64,000 nucleotides of DNA, taken from the NCBI RefSeq assembly GCF_003951285.1, contig NZ_RXFQ01000017.1, forward strand, positions 84,008-148,007, read 5' to 3'. The notes under the pieces were generated by a model that searched no databases, was not told where the DNA came from, and was given only the letters and a program-made list of their open reading frames with translations. The position numbers and the translations under genes were made by a program. Shown here one piece after another: positions 58,228-64,000 of this stretch. The DNA is from Variovorax beijingensis (GTDB lineage: Bacteria > Pseudomonadota > Gammaproteobacteria > Burkholderiales > Burkholderiaceae_C). Position 1 is the stretch's first letter. Every line of letters starts with the position of its first letter.

Positions 58228-59442
58228 ATGGGCTTTTCTCAAGGCATCAGCGGCCTGTCCGCGGCAGCCGCCAACCTGGACGTCATCGGCAACAACATCG
58301 CCAACTCCGGCACGGTCGGCTTCAAGTCGGGCGCGGCGACCTTCCAGGACGTGTATGCGGGCTCGCGCGTCGGCCTGGGCGTGGCAGTGTCGGGCATCGT
58401 GCAGAACTTCACGCAGGGCTCGGTGCAGACCAGCAGCCGGCCGCTGGACGTGGCGATCCTCAACGGAGACGGCTTCTTCCGGCTCAGCAGCCCGAGCGGC
58501 GAGGTGATGTATTCGCGCAATGGCCAGTTCACGCGCGACAAGGACGGCTTCATCGTCAACGCCGCGGGCCTGCGCCTGACGGGCTACGGCGTCTCCGCCA
58601 CGGGCGGCCTCGACGGCGGCACGCCGGGCCCGCTGCAGGTCCAGACCACCGCCATGAGCCCGAAGGCGACCACCGCCATCAACGCCACCTTCAACCTGGA
58701 CGCACGCGGCACGGTACCCACCAAGACGCCGTTCTCTGCGACCGATTCGGCCACCTTCAACTATTCGAACGCGCTCGGCCCGGTGTTCGACTCTCTCGGC
58801 AATCCGCACGAGCTCGGCGTCTTCTTCGTGAAGACCGGCGCCAATGCCTGGGACGTGTACGGCGCCGCCGACGGCACTGCGCTCAATGGCGGCGCGCCGA
58901 TCTCGACGATGAGCTTCGACGGCAACGGCAATCTGCTCACGCCCACCGGCGGCAAGCTGACGCTGCCGGCCATGAATTTCGGCAACGGCTCGGTGGCGCT
59001 CAACGCCACGGTCGACCTCTCGGGCACCACGCAGTTCGGCAACATCAACGAAATCAAGACGCTCAAGCAGGACGGCTACACCTCCGGCACGCTGACCTCG
59101 TTCTCGATCAACCCCGACGGCACCATCACCGGCAAGTTCTCCAACGAACAGACCACGCTGATGGGCCAGGTGGTGCTGACCTCCTTTGCCAACCCCAACG
59201 GCCTGGAGCCGATGGGCGAGAACGTCTGGGGCGAAACGCTGGCCTCGGGCCAGCCGCTCACCGGCACGCCGGGCGCGGGCACCAAGCAGGGCTCGCTCGC
59301 CTCGGGCGCGCTGGAGGCATCGAACGTCGATCTGACCTCCGAACTCGTCAACCTGATCGTCGCGCAGCGCAGCTACCAGGCCAATGCGCAGACGGTGAAG
59401 ACGCAGGATCAGGTCGTCCAGACCCTGATCAACATCCGCTGA
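58228..59442 (+). CDS. flgE: flagellar hook protein FlgE
   Basis: A 404-residue hook subunit. The start MGFSQGISGLSAAAANLDVIGNNIANSGTVG and C-terminal VDLTSELVNLIVAQRSYQANAQTVKTQDQ are the paired D0 helices of the axial family. It lies 85 bp after flgD with AAGGA 8 nt before the ATG. Confidence 0.98.
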   Translation: MGFSQGISGLSAAAANLDVIGNNIANSGTVGFKSGAATFQDVYAGSRVGLGVAVSGIVQNFTQGSVQTSSRPLDVAILNGDGFFRLSSPSGEVMYSRNGQFTRDKDGFIVNAAGLRLTGYGVSATGGLDGGTPGPLQVQTTAMSPKATTAINATFNLDARGTVPTKTPFSATDSATFNYSNALGPVFDSLGNPHELGVFFVKTGANAWDVYGAADGTALNGGAPISTMSFDGNGNLLTPTGGKLTLPAMNFGNGSVALNATVDLSGTTQFGNINEIKTLKQDGYTSGTLTSFSINPDGTITGKFSNEQTTLMGQVVLTSFANPNGLEPMGENVWGETLASGQPLTGTPGAGTKQGSLASGALEASNVDLTSELVNLIVAQRSYQANAQTVKTQDQVVQTLINIR

Positions 59443-59449
59443 GCCGCCC

Positions 59450-60196
59450 ATGGACCGCATGCTGTATGTCGCGATGAGCGGCGCCAAGCAGGCCATGGAG
59501 CAGCAGGCCTCCGTCGCCAACAACATGGCGAACGCCTCCACGCCCGGGTTCCGCGCGCAGATCAACAGCTTTCGCGCGGTGCCGGTGGCCGGCGGCGCCG
59601 AGGCGCCGACGCGCGCCTACGTGGTCGCCACCACGCCTGGCGCCGACTTCAGCCACGGTCCTCTCACGGAAACCGGCCGCGCGCTCGATGTCGCCATTCA
59701 TGGCGACGGCTGGCTCGCGGTGCAGACGCCCGATGGCGGCGAGGCCTACACCCGCGTGGGCAACCTGCAGGTGAACGCCGAAGGCCAGCTCACGACCATG
59801 GGCTCGCTGCCCGTGGCCGGCGATGCCGGCGCACTGGTGGTGCCGCCCGGCTCCACCGTCGCGATCGCCGCCAACGGCCTCGTGACGGCACGCGGCGCCG
59901 GCGACCCGGCCATCGGCATCGCAGAGGTGGGCCGCCTGAAGCTGGTCAACCCGCCCGTGGCCGACCTCGTGCGCGGCGCCGACGGCCTTTTTCGCATGCG
60001 CGAGGGCCTCGCGCCGGCCGAGGCCGATGCGGCCGTGACCGTGACCACCGGTGCGGTCGAGGGCAGCAACGTCAACGGCGTCGAGGCCATGGTGGCCATG
60101 ATCGCCAACGCGCGCAGCTTCGAGATGCAGATGAAGTCGATGCGCAGCGCGGACGAGAACGCGCAGTCGGCCAACAAGCTGCTGGCGTACGGCTGA
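59450..60196 (+). CDS. flgF: flagellar rod protein FlgF
   Basis: A 248-residue proximal-rod protein. DRMLYVAMSGAKQAMEQQ at the start, VANNMANASTPGFRAQI and NVNGVEAMVAMIANARSFEMQMK at the end, all typical of FlgF. It is 7 bp after flgE. Confidence 0.97.
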   Translation: MDRMLYVAMSGAKQAMEQQASVANNMANASTPGFRAQINSFRAVPVAGGAEAPTRAYVVATTPGADFSHGPLTETGRALDVAIHGDGWLAVQTPDGGEAYTRVGNLQVNAEGQLTTMGSLPVAGDAGALVVPPGSTVAIAANGLVTARGAGDPAIGIAEVGRLKLVNPPVADLVRGADGLFRMREGLAPAEADAAVTVTTGAVEGSNVNGVEAMVAMIANARSFEMQMKSMRSADENAQSANKLLAYG

Positions 60197-60236
60197 GCCC
60201 GCGCCCCACCACCCAACTTCCCAAGGATTTTTCGCC

Positions 60237-61019
60237 ATGATGCGCTCGCTCTACATCGCCAAGACCGGCCTGGATGCCCAGCAGACCCAACTCGACGTGG
60301 TGTCGAACAACCTCGCCAACGTCGGCACCACGGGCTTCAAGCGAAGCCGTGCCGTGTTCGAGGACCTGATGTACCAGAACCTGCGCCAGGTCGGCGGCCA
60401 GACCTCGGACCAGACCCGGCTGCCTTCGGGCCTGCAGGTAGGCACCGGCGTGCACGTGGTCGCGACCGAACGCATCCACTCGCAGGGCAACCTCACCAAG
60501 ACCGACAAGCCGACCGACGTGGCCATCAACGGCGGCGGCTTCTTCCAGGTGCTGATGCCCGACGGCACCACCTCGTACACGCGCGACGGCTCGTTCCAGA
60601 CCGACCGCGACGGCCAGCTCGTCACGGCCAGCGGCTTTCCGGTGCAGCCGGCCATCACGCTGCCCGCCAACGCCACCAGCCTCACCATCGGCCGCGACGG
60701 CATCGTGTCGATCACGCAGGCCGGGCAGACCAACACGGTGCAGGTCGGGCAGCTGCAGCTGGCCACCTTCCTGAACCCGGCCGGCCTGCAGAGCAAGGGC
60801 GAGAACCTCTATGCGGAAACCGATGCCTCCGGCGCGCCGAACCAGGTCAATCCCGGCATCGACGGCGCGGGCATCCTGAGCCAGGGCTACGTGGAGGCCT
60901 CGAACGTCAACGTGGTCGAAGAGCTCGTGAACATGATCGCCACGCAGCGCGCCTACGAGATCAACAGCAAGGCGGTGCAGACTTCCGACCAGATGCTGCA
61001 GCGTTTGGCCCAGCTATGA
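60237..61019 (+). CDS. flgG: flagellar distal rod protein FlgG
   Basis: A 260-residue distal-rod protein, MRSLYIAKTGLDAQQTQLDV and YVEASNVNVVEELVNMIATQRAYEINSKAV. It overlaps flgH by four bases (ATGA). Confidence 0.98.
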   Translation: MMRSLYIAKTGLDAQQTQLDVVSNNLANVGTTGFKRSRAVFEDLMYQNLRQVGGQTSDQTRLPSGLQVGTGVHVVATERIHSQGNLTKTDKPTDVAINGGGFFQVLMPDGTTSYTRDGSFQTDRDGQLVTASGFPVQPAITLPANATSLTIGRDGIVSITQAGQTNTVQVGQLQLATFLNPAGLQSKGENLYAETDASGAPNQVNPGIDGAGILSQGYVEASNVNVVEELVNMIATQRAYEINSKAVQTSDQMLQRLAQL

Positions 61020-61699
61020 CCTCCCGCACGTTGTGCCTGGCGCTGTTGGTGGTGGTTGCCGTGCTGGCCTCGGGCTGCGCGCAGGTTCCGCGCGAGCCGC
61101 TGGTGCACCAGCCGATGACGGCGCGGGCGGAGAACATGGCGTCGATGCCGCGGCGTGCCAACGGCGCGATCTTCCAGGACGGTCCCGGCGGCAGCGCGCT
61201 GTTCGAGGATCGCCGGCCGCGCAACGTGGGCGACATCCTGACCATCGTCATCAGCGAACGGGTCAACGCGAGCAAGAACTCGGGCGCTTCCGCGAGCCGC
61301 ACGGGCAGCCTGGTTGCCGACTTCGCTGGCATCCCAAAGCTGCTGGGTTCGCTGCTCGACGGCCAGGACGCCAAGCTGTCGGGCGGCAACAAGCTCGACG
61401 CCAAGGGCGGCGCGAATGCCAACAACACCTTCAACGGCGTGATCACCGTCACGGTGGTGGACGTGATGCGCAACGGCAACCTGCTGGTCAGCGGCGAGAA
61501 GCAGATGGGCATCAACCAGGGCACCGAATACATCCGGTTCTCGGGCGTGGTGAACCCGCGCACGGTCTCGGGCAGCAACACCGTGCCTTCGACGCTGGTG
61601 GCCGATGCGCGCATCGAATACACGGCCAAGGGCTACATCGACGAGGCGCAGCACATGGGATGGATGCAGCGCTTCTTCCTCAACGTCATGCCGTTCTAG
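61016..61699 (+). CDS. flgH: flagellar L-ring protein FlgH
   Basis: A 227-residue lipoprotein. The signal with lipobox LASGC places Cys at about residue 21. PRNVGDILTIVISERVNASKNSG and the C-terminal GYIDEAQHMGWMQRFFLNV are FlgH signatures. It forms the outer-membrane ring. Confidence 0.97.
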   Translation: MTSRTLCLALLVVVAVLASGCAQVPREPLVHQPMTARAENMASMPRRANGAIFQDGPGGSALFEDRRPRNVGDILTIVISERVNASKNSGASASRTGSLVADFAGIPKLLGSLLDGQDAKLSGGNKLDAKGGANANNTFNGVITVTVVDVMRNGNLLVSGEKQMGINQGTEYIRFSGVVNPRTVSGSNTVPSTLVADARIEYTAKGYIDEAQHMGWMQRFFLNVMPF

Positions 61700-61710
61700 C
61701 CATGGCACAC

Positions 61711-61800
61711 CCCCAGTCTTCGCGCACTTCGTGTCGCTACGCCAACCCCCTCGCCGGGGGCGACGCCAGCGGCCCGGCAAAGCCGGTTCCGCGGCGTCCC
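61711..61800. repeat. GC-rich hairpin element between flgH and flgI, probable dispersed repeat
   Basis: The spacer holds CCCCC-TCGCC-GGGGG (61746-61760) and CCGGC-AAA-GCCGG (61774-61786), two stem-loops in a fixed arrangement. Its composition resembles the short intergenic repeats I associate with Variovorax-like genomes, but a second copy was not found in this window. Confidence 0.45.
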
Positions 61801-61818
61801 GCGAAAGGGAATACCACC

Positions 61819-62934
61819 ATGAATTTTTTCTGCAATGTGCGTTCGTTGATCGGCTTTGCGGCGCTGTGCGCCATCACCCTGTGTTCGCCGGCGCAGGCCG
61901 AACGGCTGAAGGAGCTCGCGAGCATCCAGGGCGTGCGCGACAACCCGCTGATCGGCTATGGCCTCATGGTCGGGCTCGACGGCACAGGCGACCAGACGAT
62001 GCAGACGCCGTTCACCACGCAGAGCCTGAACAACATGCTGCAGCAGCTGGGCATCACGATTCCGCAGGGCGTGAACATGCAGCTCAAGAACGTGGCGGCG
62101 GTGATGGTCACGGCCACGCTGCCTTCGTTCGCGCGGCCGGGCCAGAACATCGACGTGACGGTGTCCTCGATGGGCAATGCCAAGAGCCTGCGCGGCGGCA
62201 CGCTGCTGATGACGCCGCTCAAGGGCGTCGACGGCCAGGTGTATGCGATCGCGCAGGGCAACATGGTGGTCGGCGGCGCGGGCGCGTCGGCCAACGGCAG
62301 CAAGGCGCAGGTCAACCAGCTCGGCTCGGGCCGCATTCCGGCCGGCGCACTGGTGGAGCGCAGCGTCGAGGCGCCGGTGGGCGGCGAAAGCACGTTCACG
62401 CTCGAGCTCAACCGCTCCGATTTCGGCACGGTGCAGCTGGCGGCCGACGCCATCAACCGGCAGTTCGGTGCGGGCACGGCGCAGGCGCTCGACGCCCGCG
62501 TGATCCAGGTGCGGGCACCCGCGCCGCAGGAGCGCGTGGGCTTTCTCGCGCGGCTCGAGAGCCTGGAAGTCACGCCGACGCAGGCGGTCGCCCGCGTGGT
62601 CGTCAATGCGCGCACCGGCTCCGTGGTCATGAACCAGGCTGTGCGCGTGAACGACTGCGCGGTGGCGCACGGCAATCTCTCGGTGGTCATCAACACCGAG
62701 CCGGTGGTGAGCCAGCCCAACGCTTTTTCCGGCGGCTCCACGGTGGTCGGGCAGACCTCGCAGATCTCGATCAGCCAGGGCGGCGGTGCGCTGCAGATGG
62801 TGCGCGGCGGCGCCTCGCTGGCCGATGTGATCAAGGGCCTGAACAGCCTGGGCGCCAATCCGCAGGACCTGGTGTCGATCCTGCAGGCCATGAAATCCGC
62901 CGGCGCGCTGCGCGCCGAGCTCGAGATCATCTGA
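61819..62934 (+). CDS. flgI: flagellar P-ring protein FlgI
   Basis: A 371-residue periplasmic P-ring subunit. Signal peptide ends SPAQA; then ERLKELASIQGVRDNPLIGYGLMVGLDGTGDQ and the C-terminal LGANPQDLVSILQAMKSAGAL, both typical. It lies 119 bp after flgH, separated by a GC-rich repeat. Confidence 0.98.
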   Translation: MNFFCNVRSLIGFAALCAITLCSPAQAERLKELASIQGVRDNPLIGYGLMVGLDGTGDQTMQTPFTTQSLNNMLQQLGITIPQGVNMQLKNVAAVMVTATLPSFARPGQNIDVTVSSMGNAKSLRGGTLLMTPLKGVDGQVYAIAQGNMVVGGAGASANGSKAQVNQLGSGRIPAGALVERSVEAPVGGESTFTLELNRSDFGTVQLAADAINRQFGAGTAQALDARVIQVRAPAPQERVGFLARLESLEVTPTQAVARVVVNARTGSVVMNQAVRVNDCAVAHGNLSVVINTEPVVSQPNAFSGGSTVVGQTSQISISQGGGALQMVRGGASLADVIKGLNSLGANPQDLVSILQAMKSAGALRAELEII

Positions 62935-62942
62935 GCATCGCC

Positions 62943-63914
62943 ATGGCCATCACGGAAAGCAGAAGCGGCGCGCTGGACCAGCGCCTTGCACTCGACGTGC
63001 AGGGCGTCGATGCCTTGCGCTACACCGTGCGCAGCTCGCCCGAAGAGGGCCTGAAGCAGGTGTCGCGGCAGTTCGAGGCGCTGTTCATGAACATGGTGCT
63101 CAAGAGCATGCGCGAGGCCACGCCATCGAGCGGCCTGCTGGAGAACCGCGACCAGAAGATCTACATGTCGATGCTCGACCAGCAGCTCGCGCAGAACCTC
63201 TCGGGGCGCGGCGTGGGCCTGGCCGAGGCCATGCTCGCGCAACTCAGCCGCGCGGCGCCCTCGGGCGAAACCGATGGCAGCGGCAGCGAAGGCATGTCGC
63301 TCGCGTCCCGCGCGGGCATGGCGCTCACGCCGCAGTCGGGCATTCCGCTCGGCTCGTCGCCGCTGCCATCCGCACCGGCAAGGCCAGCGGCCGCATCGGT
63401 GGACCTGGGCATCTACCAGCGCAACAGCGACCGCTCGGCCGCGGGCGCCGTGGCCTCGCTGCAGGGCAGCGTCGACAGCTTCGTGCAGCGCATGGGCAGC
63501 TCCGCGCAGGTGGCGAGTGCGGCCAGCGGCGTGCCCGCGCCGCTGATCCTTGCGCAGGCCGCGCTCGAATCGGGTTGGGGCAAGCGCGAGATCCGTGCCG
63601 ACGACGGCGCCCAGAGCTTCAACCTGTTCGGCATCAAGGCCGACCGCAGCTGGAAGGGTCCGGTGGTGGAGACCACCACGACCGAATACGTCGACGGAGA
63701 ACCGCAGCGCGTGCGTGCGAAGTTCAGGGCCTACGGCTCCTACGACGAGGCCTTCACCGACTACGCCCGGTTCATCACGCGCAACCCGCGCTACGCCGGC
63801 GTGCTGGCCGCCGACACACCGGCCGAGGCCGCGCACGGCCTGCAGAAGGCCGGCTACGCCACCGATCCGCAGTACGGGCAGAAGCTCGTTCGCATCATGC
63901 AGAAGTTCAGCTGA
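62943..63914 (+). CDS. flgJ: flagellar rod-cap/peptidoglycan hydrolase FlgJ
   Basis: A 323-residue protein. The N-terminal rod-binding domain has QVSRQFEALFMNMVLKSMREA and DQQLAQNLSGRGVGLAEAM. A linker rich in Ser, Pro and Ala follows, then a C-terminal glucosaminidase domain with the catalytic-type QAALESGWGKRE and FNLFGIKADRSWKG. It opens the cell wall for the rod. It is 8 bp after flgI. Confidence 0.97.
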   Translation: MAITESRSGALDQRLALDVQGVDALRYTVRSSPEEGLKQVSRQFEALFMNMVLKSMREATPSSGLLENRDQKIYMSMLDQQLAQNLSGRGVGLAEAMLAQLSRAAPSGETDGSGSEGMSLASRAGMALTPQSGIPLGSSPLPSAPARPAAASVDLGIYQRNSDRSAAGAVASLQGSVDSFVQRMGSSAQVASAASGVPAPLILAQAALESGWGKREIRADDGAQSFNLFGIKADRSWKGPVVETTTTEYVDGEPQRVRAKFRAYGSYDEAFTDYARFITRNPRYAGVLAADTPAEAAHGLQKAGYATDPQYGQKLVRIMQKFS

Positions 63915-63924
63915 AGGAATTTAT

Positions 63925-64000
63925 ATGGCAGAGATCATGAGCCCCCCACAACATCGCGGCGCTGCGGCGCCTGCCACCTCGAGCCGGCTGGAGGTGGTGA
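63925..64000 (+). CDS. start of an unidentified gene, cut by window end
   Basis: An ATG at 63925, with AAGGA 6 nt upstream, opens a frame reading MAEIMSPPQHRGAAAPATSS and onward to the window end. The position after flgJ is where flgK is usual, but the visible residues do not match a FlgK N-terminus. An internal ATG at 63937 is an alternative. Only about 25 residues are visible, so no function is given. Confidence 0.5.
   Translation, partial: MAEIMSPPQHRGAAAPATSSRLEVV

Noticed and set aside
61711..61800. Hairpin-containing spacer considered as a CRISPR or insertion-sequence remnant
   Set aside because: No regular repeat-spacer pattern and no transposase fragment or flanking target duplication.

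Overview
This is about 64 kb of GC-rich chromosome from a betaproteobacterium, most likely a Comamonadaceae member close to Variovorax. The assignment rests on gene order: dciA/secA/argJ, then yacG-zapD-coaE-pilDCB-tRNA-ispB-rplU-rpmA-obgE-proB, and a Gram-negative porin and flagellar genes of the Burkholderiales type. It is an inference, because no database search was possible. No insertion sequence, prophage, rRNA operon or CRISPR array was seen.

Layout. 1-2.5 kb: a truncated universal stress protein, then an exported DJ-1/PfpI protein divergent from a LysR regulator. 2.5-9.4 kb (minus strand): a two-component pair, two weak small ORFs, and a compact set NERD-domain protein / BamA-family barrel / response regulator with an altered acidic pocket. 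9.6-12.4 kb: a porin, a lipoprotein, a membrane-anchored degenerate HATPase-like protein and an exported hypothetical. 12.4-18.1 kb (minus strand): urease genes in transcription order ureA-ureJ-ureB-ureC-[gap]-ureE-ureF-ureG. The gap holds an AbrB-type antitoxin/Doc-type toxin module on the opposite strand. ureD is not in the window. 18.2-22.9 kb: divergent from ureA, a 1215-residue protein fusing an NCS1-like permease, a cysteine cluster, a histidine kinase and a receiver domain, followed by a LuxR-type response regulator.

23-29.6 kb: dciA divergent from secA, then argJ-ATPase-mutT coupled by ATGA overlaps. 29.7-39.9 kb: an AT3-SGNH acyltransferase on plus, then a minus-strand run pilB-pilC-pilD-coaE-MBOAT-SGNH-zapD-yacG. 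The two O-acylation loci interrupt an otherwise conserved housekeeping block. 40-53.5 kb: tRNA-Pro, ispB, rplU-rpmA-obgE-proB, a CNP1-like lipoprotein, rppH, proS, a lytic transglycosylase, a CorC-like protein, a cupin, grxD, prmC, prfA and hemA. 53.7-64 kb: a small membrane protein, a Crp/Fnr-type regulator and the start of a flagellar cluster (flgN-flgM-flgA on minus, flgBCDEFGHIJ on plus, and an unidentified gene cut by the window end).

How the genes work together. The urease genes and the divergent permease-kinase/LuxR pair suggest nitrogen-source sensing next to urea breakdown. The NERD-BamA-regulator set and the toxin-antitoxin module inside the urease genes are the most unusual arrangements. 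The rest is mainly core metabolism, protein export, translation, type IV pilus and flagellar assembly.
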